Part shown: piece after piece, positions 1 to 5,197 of the stretch | Layout: the number at the start of each line of letters is the position of its first letter | How positions within the stretch are numbered: the first letter of the stretch is position 1 | Assembly: GCA_031285365.1 (NCBI GenBank) | Contig: JAITWP010000099.1 | Coordinates: 1 to 5,197 of the forward strand | From: Azoarcus sp. | Lineage (GTDB): Bacteria; Pseudomonadota; Gammaproteobacteria; Burkholderiales; Rhodocyclaceae | Direction of reading: 5' to 3' | DNA length: 5,197 nt | Notes under the pieces: model-generated | Database searches by the model: none | Told to the model about the DNA's origin: nothing | Seen by the model: only the letters and a program-made list of their open reading frames with translations | Translations under genes and position numbers: made by a program

Positions 1-669
1 GAACATTGCCAGCGCGGCGGTACGGAACACCTGCAACGGGTTCGACAGCGCAATGGTTACTGCCGTTTCCGGATTAATGCGACCCTGAATCATGACCCCC
101 AGCAGAATCAAATCGAGAAAAAGCAGCAGTACGAGCCAGAGCATGAAGGCCGCGCCCTGGGCCGTATCCGTGCTGCGCGCAACGGCAGAGATGAACATGC
201 CCAACCCGAGAAAGCACAGTGCCATCGCAGCCAGCAGCGCCGTGTAATAGCCAAATACCGACCACGGAATGTCGATTTCCCTGAAAGTCCCCCAGGCTAC
301 CGCTCCCAGCATGGCAAGAAACACCGGCGCAAAGATGACTACGTAACGCCCAAGAATCTTGCCCCAGAACCAGGCTCCGATGGAAATCGGCAGGGACAGC
401 AGGTATTCAAACACGCCCGCTTCACGGTCTCCGGCCACGGAACGCACCGTGGTAATCAGCACGAAGATCGGCAGAATTGCCATCGACAATTGAATGTACG
501 TCACCAGCAGGCGCGACAGACCGATAAAACCAAGCACGCGCGATTCCGACAGGCCGAACGCGAACAGCAACGCAACGATCCCCCCGAAAACCAGGGTATA
601 GATCAGGAACCAGCGCGCGCGCAACGACTCCACGATGTCGAGCTTGGCGGTGAGCAATAGCTGTTTCAT
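1..669 (-). CDS. nosY: NosY, ABC-2 type permease of the NosDFY complex (partial, 3' end outside window)
   Basis: The first 223 codons of an inner-membrane permease; the reading frame is open to base 1. NosY forms the membrane core that connects NosF in the cytoplasm with NosD in the periplasm. The visible protein has a short cytoplasmic N-terminus and hydrophobic helices at about 21-40, 54-75, 108-128, 138-162 and 172-195. It also has the ABC-2 permease signature between helices two and three, DREAGVFEYLLSLPIS (81-96), which is typical of NosY and related CcmB-like or ABC-2 proteins. SNPLQVFR at 209-216 is the conserved stretch preceding the last part of the family. Full NosY proteins have about 270-280 residues, so roughly 50 residues and the last helix are missing because the window ends. 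The ATG at 669 overlaps the nosL stop and has GGAG 7 nt upstream. Confidence 0.93.
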   Translation of the reverse strand, partial: MKQLLLTAKLDIVESLRARWFLIYTLVFGGIVALLFAFGLSESRVLGFIGLSRLLVTYIQLSMAILPIFVLITTVRSVAGDREAGVFEYLLSLPISIGAWFWGKILGRYVVIFAPVFLAMLGAVAWGTFREIDIPWSVFGYYTALLAAMALCFLGLGMFISAVARSTDTAQGAAFMLWLVLLLFLDLILLGVMIQGRINPETAVTIALSNPLQVFRTAALAMF

Positions 670-1169
670 CGCTCAGCTCCATGCCCGCCATCATGCCGGT
701 GCGGTTCGGCACGCCGCTGGACTTCATCGAAACCAACGGTTTCTTCACTGGTTTCTCCCACGGCGGCAAGGTTGTAACCCATCGGGGAAGTGCGTTCGAT
801 GTAACGCGCCAGCCGCACATCGAGCCAGCGCAACATGTCGCGGTTCTCGACCGGGCTGCTGAAGTCGGCCACCCATGCGTGGGCATCCGGCTCCTCCCAC
901 CAGGGACGAGCCCCGGTTTTTTTGCTCAAGGCGTTCGTCCAGACGACGAGACAACCGATGTCGTCGAACTTGAACGCGGTTTTTTTCGGCACGTTACGCA
1001 CCAATTCAACAGCAAAGCGGGGGTCGGAGATTGCCATGTTGCACTGGGCGCAGGTATCCCGATCCCAGTGGATCGGAACCATCCCTTCCGGCCAGTTGCC
1101 CCGCTTCCCGCAGGCGGCAACGAATACGACGACGAGCGCGGCGAGAACGAAAAAACGGGCGTGAAGCAT
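666..1169 (-). CDS. nosL: NosL, Cu(I)-binding outer-membrane/periplasmic lipoprotein chaperone
   Basis: A 167-residue lipoprotein that binds Cu(I) and supplies it to NosD for building the CuZ site of N2O reductase. The signal peptide (1-19) ends in a lipobox, V-A-A-C, with C20 as the lipidated residue. The NosL family motif C-x2-C-x-M is present as DTCAQCNMAISD (C40, C43, M45), followed by the conserved FDDIGC segment with C73. The C-terminus has an extra histidine cluster, EPHRHDGGHG (H157, H159, H163), which could add metal ligands. Start: the ATG at 1169 is chosen because it gives a complete lipoprotein signal and has GGAG 9 nt upstream; the frame is open much further upstream, but that part is antisense-free overlap with nosF and has no signal sequence. 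Four bases separate it from nosF. Its stop overlaps the nosY start (ATGA). It therefore sits between the ATPase and permease genes of one ABC complex. Confidence 0.94.
   Translation of the reverse strand: MLHARFFVLAALVVVFVAACGKRGNWPEGMVPIHWDRDTCAQCNMAISDPRFAVELVRNVPKKTAFKFDDIGCLVVWTNALSKKTGARPWWEEPDAHAWVADFSSPVENRDMLRWLDVRLARYIERTSPMGYNLAAVGETSEETVGFDEVQRRAEPHRHDGGHGAER
677..680 (-). promoter_or_regulatory. Ribosome binding site of nosY
   Basis: GGAG lies 7 nt before the ATG at 669, inside the 3' end of nosL. Together with the ATGA overlap it fixes the nosY start. Confidence 0.65.
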
Positions 1170-1173
1170 GTGG

Positions 1174-1821
1174 TCAGACTCCTTCCGTATTGGGGCGATC
1201 AACCGTGACACGCCCCATGTCCATTTCGACGACGCGGGTGATAATCGCAGACATTTCGGAGAGGCGATGGCAGGAAATGAGCATGGTGGTTTCTTCCTGG
1301 CGTCGCGCGAGCAGATCGAAAAAAATCCCGCGAGCTTCGGGGTCGAGGTTGGCGGCGGGTTCATCCATCAGCAGCACACGGGTATCGCGGCCAAGCGCGA
1401 TGGCAATGAGCAGTTTCTGTTTCATGCCGCCCGACAGACGCAGGAATTGCCGCGAGCGGACGGCGGCCACATCCAGCCCGAGTTCCCCGGCGATACCGAT
1501 CATGCGCTCCGGAGCAACCCCGCAGAGCGAAGCCGAAAATTCGATGAGCTGGCCTACCGGCATCTTGAGCGGTGGCGGCAGTTGCGGCACGAAACCGATC
1601 TTGTTGAGCACTTCGGAACGGTGCTTGCGCGGATCCTGGCCGTTTACCCGTACCGCGCCATCACAGATGTATTCGCCAAGCAGACAGCGAATGAGCGTGG
1701 TCTTGCCCGCGCCGTTGGAACCGATCAGAGCCACCCGTTCGCCCTGTGCCACGGATAGCCCGATGCCGTCCAGCACCCGTGTCCGGCGGAAAGTCTTGAC
1801 AAGGTTTTCAATAAAAATCAT
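1174..1821 (-). CDS. nosF: NosF, ABC transporter ATPase of the NosDFY complex
   Basis: A 215-residue cytoplasmic ABC ATPase that powers the NosDFY complex; ATP hydrolysis by NosF is coupled through NosY to NosD during copper-site assembly in NosZ. All catalytic motifs are intact: Walker A GSNGAGKT at 34-41, Q-loop Q80 in FVPQ, signature LSGGMKQ at 129-135, Walker B VLLMDEP at 149-155 with catalytic E154, D-loop ANLD at 157-160, and switch histidine H185. The protein ends soon after the nucleotide-binding fold. It therefore lacks the C-terminal extension of the ~300-residue NosF of classical denitrifiers such as Pseudomonas stutzeri. The ATG at 1821 follows the nosH stop by 17 nt. Its SD is poor: GAGGA lies about 14 nt upstream, suggesting dependence on coupling to nosH translation. 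The annotation as an ABC ATPase is certain; the NosF assignment rests on position between nosD/G/H and nosL/Y. Confidence 0.93.
   Translation of the reverse strand: MIFIENLVKTFRRTRVLDGIGLSVAQGERVALIGSNGAGKTTLIRCLLGEYICDGAVRVNGQDPRKHRSEVLNKIGFVPQLPPPLKMPVGQLIEFSASLCGVAPERMIGIAGELGLDVAAVRSRQFLRLSGGMKQKLLIAIALGRDTRVLLMDEPAANLDPEARGIFFDLLARRQEETTMLISCHRLSEMSAIITRVVEMDMGRVTVDRPNTEGV
1179..1182 (-). promoter_or_regulatory. Ribosome binding site of nosL
   Basis: GGAG lies 9 nt before the ATG at 1169, within the last codons of nosF. It supports the start that yields a proper lipoprotein signal. Confidence 0.65.
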
Positions 1822-1838
1822 TTGGTCGCGTCATGTCC

Positions 1839-2810
1839 TCAAAGCAGTTTCGACAAACCCTTGACCTCAAAGCGCAATGCCCCGGTCGGGCAGGCATCCA
1901 CGCACAGGCCGCAACGTGTGCAGTCGGGCCCCAGCCCCATCTGCGTCTCGGTGGCGCGGCCCTTGATCGTCACATCGAGCGCATGGGGAACCAGGCACAC
2001 CTTGCGACAATCGCCCTCATGAAAGCACGGCTCGACATGGTAGCTGATCTGTAACGGAGAAATCGCCCCCACCACGCCATAGGTCAGACCAATCGGGCAG
2101 ACATAGCGGCACCATGCGCGGCGTGACCAGAACACCTCGAAGAGCAGCAGCAGAAATATCCAGCCCAGCGCGAGTCCCGGCCCGTAGATCAACGCGCGCG
2201 ACAGGATGCCGACAGGGGAGAGCGTCTCGAAAACCGTATAGCCGGTCACGAACGCCAGCACGACAAACAGAACCCAGAACACGGTGCGCGTGCCACGGTG
2301 AAATTCGCGGTTGGTCACGATCTTGCGCCGCATGAGCACAACATGGATTTTTTCCGTGAGTTCCGACAACAGATGATACGGACACACCCAGGAACAGAAA
2401 CTGCGCCCGCCCAGCAGCACCCAGAGCAGGAATATCGTGAACGTGCCGATGACGAGGTTCACGATGATGTGCTTGTGCGCCAGCATCACCTGTAGCGCGG
2501 CATTGAGGTCGATGAGATGAAAACCCACGAAGCGCGAACCCGTCAGCGCGCCTTCGAGTATCTGGATGTCCAGCCAGAAGGAAAGCACGAACAGCAGATT
2601 TACCGCCACGAGCACGATCCAGCGCCGGTTACGCCATTTATGGCGTGGCTGCTGACGCGCCTGTTCGTGCAAATGCTCCTTGAGACCGGACGTGTCTTGC
2701 CGCTTGATCTCCATGATCCGGCGCACTTCATCGGAAATCTGCCCCGAACCCTTCGGTTTTTTGGGTTCCGCGCCCAGCATGCACAGGAAGTTCTCGGCGA
2801 AGCGACGCAT
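1839..2810 (-). CDS. nosH: NosH, membrane-bound 4Fe-4S ferredoxin of the NapH family
   Basis: A 323-residue inner-membrane iron-sulfur protein, probably the quinol-oxidising partner of NosG. It has a charged cytoplasmic N-terminal region (1-62), then membrane helices at about 64-82, 115-134, 176-194 and 212-228. Two C-x3-CP motifs characteristic of NapH/NosR/CcoG-like proteins follow helices two and four: CSWVCP (C139, C143) and CRYVCP (C234, C238). The C-terminal cytoplasmic domain holds one complete 4Fe-4S motif, CTRCGLCVDACP (C297, C300, C303, C307). Before it lies an irregular one (C262, C268, C272; GDCRKVCLVP). Start: the ATG at 2810 has GGGAG 5 nt upstream and begins one base after the nosG stop. 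An in-frame ATG at 2822 would add four residues (MGVE) and overlap nosG by 11 nt, but it has a weaker SD. NosR is excluded: there is no FMN-binding periplasmic domain and the protein is less than half that length. Confidence 0.9.
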   Translation of the reverse strand: MRRFAENFLCMLGAEPKKPKGSGQISDEVRRIMEIKRQDTSGLKEHLHEQARQQPRHKWRNRRWIVLVAVNLLFVLSFWLDIQILEGALTGSRFVGFHLIDLNAALQVMLAHKHIIVNLVIGTFTIFLLWVLLGGRSFCSWVCPYHLLSELTEKIHVVLMRRKIVTNREFHRGTRTVFWVLFVVLAFVTGYTVFETLSPVGILSRALIYGPGLALGWIFLLLLFEVFWSRRAWCRYVCPIGLTYGVVGAISPLQISYHVEPCFHEGDCRKVCLVPHALDVTIKGRATETQMGLGPDCTRCGLCVDACPTGALRFEVKGLSKLL

Positions 2811-2811
2811 C

Positions 2812-3651
2812 TCAACTCCCATCCGTCTTCCAGACTGCGCGCGTCTCGATCTCGATAGCCGCAGGCTCCACCGGGCAGATCATCTCGCACACGCCGCAAC
2901 CTACGCACTGTTCACGCACCACGGGTCGGTAGAGGCGGCTGTCTTCGGTCTCGACGTAAACTTCCAGCACGATAGCATCGTCGATTGGGCATTCCGTGAC
3001 GCACAGGTCGCACACCTCGCGCTCGTAAGGATGATCGCGAACCGGAATGGGATTCCAGCGGTCGACGGCCATGTAGCGCATCCGTCCCTTGAACTCCGGC
3101 CCGCGCGCAGGCCCGGAAAATCCCTTGCCCTGCATCGCCAGACACGCGTCCGGGCGCGTCAGACGCGCCAACCCCATGCGCTCCTTGAGATTGAGGGTCG
3201 GTTCCGGCTCGTTTGCCTTGCCCTTGAGTACCGGCGCCCTCGACATCTCGGCACCTTCGCGCACCGAAAAAAAGTCTGGCTTCTCATAGGTGAGCGAACC
3301 GGTCGGGCAGGCGAGAATACATTGCACCGCGTCGCAGGAAAAATCGCACGCCTGCTCGCGGGCCGAGATGTAGGGCACGCCAATTCCATACCCTTCGTGG
3401 ATGTCGCCAAGCAGAATCGCGCTGACCGGGCAAACCTGCACGCATTGCCCGCACTTGATGCAGGAGGCGAGAAAATCCTTTTCGTCGAGCGCACCCGGCG
3501 GACGCAGGCGTTTCGTCCATGCACGAACAACCGGCAAAACCCCCAGAAGCGAGGTACCGATCACCCCGGCCAGCAGTACGACCGAGCGGATGAATTTGCG
3601 CCGCGCACGACGCGTCTTCTCCGGCGACACAGCAGGCTTCGACCCACTCAT
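2812..3651 (-). CDS. nosG: NosG, Tat-exported 4Fe-4S ferredoxin of the NapG family
   Basis: A 279-residue polyferredoxin predicted to act in the periplasm with NosH, passing electrons from quinol towards N2O reductase (role inferred from the NapGH pair and from the cluster). The N-terminus has a twin-arginine-like signal, RRKFIR at 17-22, followed by a hydrophobic segment at ~23-42, so the protein is exported folded and perhaps stays anchored. Cysteine motifs in order: CIKCGQCVQVCP (C64, C67, C70, C74); CDFSCDAVQCILACP (C102, C106, C111, C115); a three-cysteine CDLCVTECP (C214, C217, C221); and CVGCGVCEMICP (C249, C252, C255, C259). This suggests four clusters, with the third lacking an obvious fourth ligand; C170 is unpaired. 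The frame stays open upstream to 3888, but the ATG at 3651 is chosen because it overlaps the nosD stop, has a strong SD (AGGGGAG, 6-nt spacer), and places the Tat motif near the N-terminus. A NapG or MauN-type label is the alternative; the nos context decides it. Confidence 0.9.
   Translation of the reverse strand: MSGSKPAVSPEKTRRARRKFIRSVVLLAGVIGTSLLGVLPVVRAWTKRLRPPGALDEKDFLASCIKCGQCVQVCPVSAILLGDIHEGYGIGVPYISAREQACDFSCDAVQCILACPTGSLTYEKPDFFSVREGAEMSRAPVLKGKANEPEPTLNLKERMGLARLTRPDACLAMQGKGFSGPARGPEFKGRMRYMAVDRWNPIPVRDHPYEREVCDLCVTECPIDDAIVLEVYVETEDSRLYRPVVREQCVGCGVCEMICPVEPAAIEIETRAVWKTDGS
2816..2820 (-). promoter_or_regulatory. Ribosome binding site of nosH
   Basis: GGGAG lies 5 nt before the ATG at 2810. 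The alternative start at 2822 has only GGA at suitable spacing, so this site favours the 323-residue form of NosH. Confidence 0.6.
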
Positions 3652-5060
3652 GGCGCACTCCCCTGCCGGGGCTTGTCGAAACGAGGCTTGTTGTCGCGCA
3701 GGATGAGGTCGGGCCAGGAAAACGGTGCGAGCCGTTCCAGAAAATTGAGCAATTCCAGCACTGGCGAGGCGCGGAAGAAGGTTGCCATCGGAAATTCCAT
3801 CCAGATCTGGTCGGCCCAGGCGTAAGACTCGTGCGGCGTGTCGCCGATGCCGTCGCCGTTGGCGTCGAACCCCTGGTAAGTGTCCCAATAGTTGCCTTCC
3901 CAGGAGTTCTTTTCCGGATTTTCCGTTCGCCCGCCGTAACTCACATCCGTCAGGTTGCCCTCGAAGACGTTGTCGCGCAGATTGTTGTTGCCTGTCTCCG
4001 AATTGAACAGGATGGCGACTCCGTTGTAGGCAAAGCGGTTGCCGATGAGTTCGATGGTCGAATCCGGCTCGAAAGGCGACAGATCGGAACCCACGCCGAC
4101 GCCGCAGTAAATGATTTCATTGTTCTCGATCACCGTTCCGGAGGCTTCCTTGAAACCGATGCCCATGCCCGTCGCCCCGGTGGAATGGGTAATGACGTTT
4201 CCGCGCGCGGCTCCCCCCTTGGTGTACATGAAATACACCCCCACCGCGTTGTCCCTGAAGTGGTTGTTTTCGACGATATTGTCGTCCGCAAACATGAAAT
4301 GAATGGAATAGCGGCTGCGCTGCCCGATGTTGCCGCGAAACACGTTGCGGTGCGAATACCAGGCCACCATGTCGCGCGAATCGACCACTTCATTGGCTTC
4401 GATCAGGTTGTCGTGGCTGTACCAGAGGCGCAACCCATCACCCCTCATACCGAGACTGAGCGGCTTGGAGCGAATGCGGTTACGGCGCACCACGCTACGG
4501 GAAGACTGCTTCAGGTCGATACCGAACAGACAACTGTCGACGGTCAAATCCTCGATCACATTGCGGTTTCCGCGCACATCGAGACAGGCGTCGTCCGTAT
4601 CGTGCGACGACCCGGAGCCGGTGAGCCGCAGCCCGCGCACGGTGGAATCGCTCGCGTTGAGCGCCATGACCGTGCCCTTGTCGCCTGCGTCGATGGTGAC
4701 AGCCCCGCCTCCCTCGATGATCAGCGGTTTGTCCACATTGACCGGCCCGGCATAGACACCCGGCGGCGGACGCAACGTGGAACCTGCCGCCGCGGCATCC
4801 ACAAGCGGCTGGAACGGTTTCAGGCCATGAATGCGCGAATCGCGCTCGAAGAGCATCCAGGTCGGCTTCGGGCGGTCGATGGTCACGCGCGGCATGTCCC
4901 CGTCGCCTCTCCCGAAATAGCTGTCCCTGGCGTTATCCCCGAACGTCGTCACCTGCCCGACTCCCCCCTGCGGAGACAGGAGCATCAGGCATGCAAGCGC
5001 GACAAAGGCCCTGGGGCGCAAGCGCGCAAACGGTTGGGTGTCATTGATCCAACGCTTCAT
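3648..5060 (-). CDS. nosD: NosD, periplasmic beta-helix protein for copper-site maturation of nitrous oxide reductase
   Basis: The 470-residue product is exported and is the periplasmic part of the NosDFY complex, which is needed to assemble the CuZ site of N2O reductase. An N-terminal signal peptide is visible: basic residues up to R17, then a hydrophobic core at about 19-29. Residues ~95-385 carry short repeats of the carbohydrate-binding/sugar-hydrolase (CASH) right-handed beta-helix type, with recurring N-x-(I/V)-E-x-N and N-x-F-x-x-N rungs such as NIVENNHFRDN and NVFEGN. Family hallmarks include PPPGVYAGPV near 98-107, RYSIHFMFADDN at 250-261 and NYWDTYQGFDANGDGIGD at 390-407; the last contains a D-x-N-x-D-G loop that looks able to bind Ca2+. 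The length is a little above the usual ~430-450 residues because of the long N-terminal region. The start ATG overlaps the upstream stop (ATGA), and the stop overlaps nosG in the same way. No frameshift is seen. Family identification is secure. Confidence 0.95.
   Translation of the reverse strand: MKRWINDTQPFARLRPRAFVALACLMLLSPQGGVGQVTTFGDNARDSYFGRGDGDMPRVTIDRPKPTWMLFERDSRIHGLKPFQPLVDAAAAGSTLRPPPGVYAGPVNVDKPLIIEGGGAVTIDAGDKGTVMALNASDSTVRGLRLTGSGSSHDTDDACLDVRGNRNVIEDLTVDSCLFGIDLKQSSRSVVRRNRIRSKPLSLGMRGDGLRLWYSHDNLIEANEVVDSRDMVAWYSHRNVFRGNIGQRSRYSIHFMFADDNIVENNHFRDNAVGVYFMYTKGGAARGNVITHSTGATGMGIGFKEASGTVIENNEIIYCGVGVGSDLSPFEPDSTIELIGNRFAYNGVAILFNSETGNNNLRDNVFEGNLTDVSYGGRTENPEKNSWEGNYWDTYQGFDANGDGIGDTPHESYAWADQIWMEFPMATFFRASPVLELLNFLERLAPFSWPDLILRDNKPRFDKPRQGSAP
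3658..3664 (-). promoter_or_regulatory. Ribosome binding site of nosG
   Basis: AGGGGAG lies 6 nt upstream of the ATG at 3651, inside the end of nosD. It is the strongest SD in the window and decides the nosG start against upstream in-frame ATGs. Confidence 0.75.
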
Positions 5061-5197
5061 TCCTTGTCCGGTTGTTCACGCAACTGTTTGCGGCGAATCA
5101 GCAGCGCCAGCGCCAGGCAGACGAAGACCAGCATCAGCAACGCATAGCCCCAGGTCGGATAGGAATACGTCGAGAACTGCGCCACCTTGCCCTCGCC
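5057..5197 (-). CDS. C-terminal end of a membrane protein, candidate NosB (partial, 5' end outside window)
   Basis: This is the last 46 codons of a gene that enters from the right edge; it ends in TGA at 5057-5059. The visible peptide has a polar stretch (residues 1-15), one hydrophobic helix at about residues 17-34 (WGYALLMLVFVCLALALL), and then a strongly basic tail beginning IRRKQLREQ. The positive-inside rule places that tail in the cytoplasm and the preceding stretch in the periplasm. The stop codon overlaps the nosD start in an ATGA, so the gene belongs to the same operon. In clade II nos clusters a multi-helix membrane protein gene, nosB, commonly lies between nosZ and nosD, so NosB is the best guess from position. 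There is no diagnostic motif in the visible part. A membrane-anchored cytochrome or other electron-transfer subunit is also possible. The reading frame is certain; the identity is only inferred. Confidence 0.6.
   Translation of the reverse strand, partial: GEGKVAQFSTYSYPTWGYALLMLVFVCLALALLIRRKQLREQPDKE

Larger units (their letters stand above)
1..5197 (-). other. nos operon segment: (nosB?)-nosD-nosG-nosH-nosF-nosL-nosY
   Basis: All seven genes lie on the minus strand, with ATGA overlaps at 5057-5060, 3648-3651 and 666-669 and gaps of 1 nt (nosG/nosH), 17 nt (nosH/nosF) and 4 nt (nosF/nosL). There is no room for internal promoters or terminators outside coding sequence. No stretch of 300 bases lacks a gene. 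The promoter and any FNR/Dnr/NnrR-type site must lie beyond the right edge. Co-transcription is inferred from spacing. Confidence 0.88.

Noticed and set aside
1170..1364. N-terminal extension of NosL from an ATG at 1364
   Set aside because: It would overlap nosF by about 190 bases and put the lipoprotein signal in the middle of the protein.
1031..1864. Plus-strand open frame (277 codons) opposite nosF and nosL
   Set aside because: Low-complexity Ser/Arg-rich translation opposite a NosF with all ABC motifs intact; a reverse-strand shadow.
1839..2822. NosR identity for the membrane Fe-S protein
   Set aside because: It lacks the periplasmic FMN-binding domain and is far shorter than NosR; the architecture matches NapH/NosH.
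2680..3825. Long plus-strand open frame (381 codons) spanning antisense of nosH, nosG and nosD
   Set aside because: It crosses three secure minus-strand genes, is arginine/alanine/histidine-rich without domains, and has no convincing start region.
3652..3888. N-terminal extension of NosG by 79 residues from an ATG at 3888
   Set aside because: It would overlap nosD by about 240 bases and bury the Tat signal; the ATG at 3651 has a strong SD and an ATGA overlap.
3831..5147. Long plus-strand open frame (438 codons) opposite nosD
   Set aside because: It is antisense to a clear NosD gene. Its translation has no recognisable domain or signal and reflects the high-GC codon pattern of the minus-strand gene.
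1..5197. CRISPR array, insertion sequence, tRNA, phage or defence genes
   Set aside because: No repeat-spacer pattern, transposase, inverted ends, cloverleaf or defence-type domain was seen; the window is filled by nos genes.

Overview
The window is a single block of minus-strand genes for building and maintaining nitrous oxide reductase (NosZ), the enzyme for the last step of denitrification (N2O to N2). No nosZ gene lies in the window. In transcription order (high to low coordinate) it holds: the 3' end of a membrane protein gene (candidate nosB), then nosD, nosG, nosH, nosF, nosL and the first ~80% of nosY, which runs off the left edge. Virtually every base is coding. Three junctions are ATGA stop/start overlaps and the others are 1 to 17 nt gaps, so this is almost certainly one polycistronic, translationally coupled unit. 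I see no tRNA, rRNA, CRISPR array, mobile element, long repeat, internal promoter or terminator.

Layout: 5057-5197 is the tail of a protein with one C-terminal membrane helix. 3648-5060 is nosD (exported beta-helix copper-maturation protein). 2812-3651 is nosG (Tat-type polyferredoxin, NapG family). 1839-2810 is nosH (membrane ferredoxin, NapH family). 1174-1821 is nosF (ABC ATPase). 666-1169 is nosL (copper-binding lipoprotein). 1-669 is nosY (ABC-2 permease, partial).

How they work together: NosD, NosF and NosY form an ABC-type complex spanning the inner membrane. The periplasmic NosL lipoprotein hands Cu(I) to NosD, and the complex supports assembly of the CuZ site of NosZ. NosG and NosH resemble the NapG/NapH quinol dehydrogenase pair and probably carry electrons from the quinol pool to the periplasm for NosZ. 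The nosG-nosH pair beside nosD, together with the upstream membrane-protein tail, fits the clade II ('atypical') type of nos cluster better than the classical nosRZDFYLX type. This remains an inference because nosZ is not visible.

Organism: high-GC coding sequence (about 60% by eye), with GC-rich third positions, SD-type ribosome binding sites, and a Tat signal and lipobox of Gram-negative type. This suggests a denitrifying proteobacterium, perhaps a betaproteobacterium; the sequence alone does not fix the genus. The system itself is known. The points most worth a second look are the gene order nosF-nosL-nosY, the lack of cytochrome c genes between nosG and nosH, a short NosF, a His-rich NosL tail, and irregular cysteine motifs in NosG and NosH.
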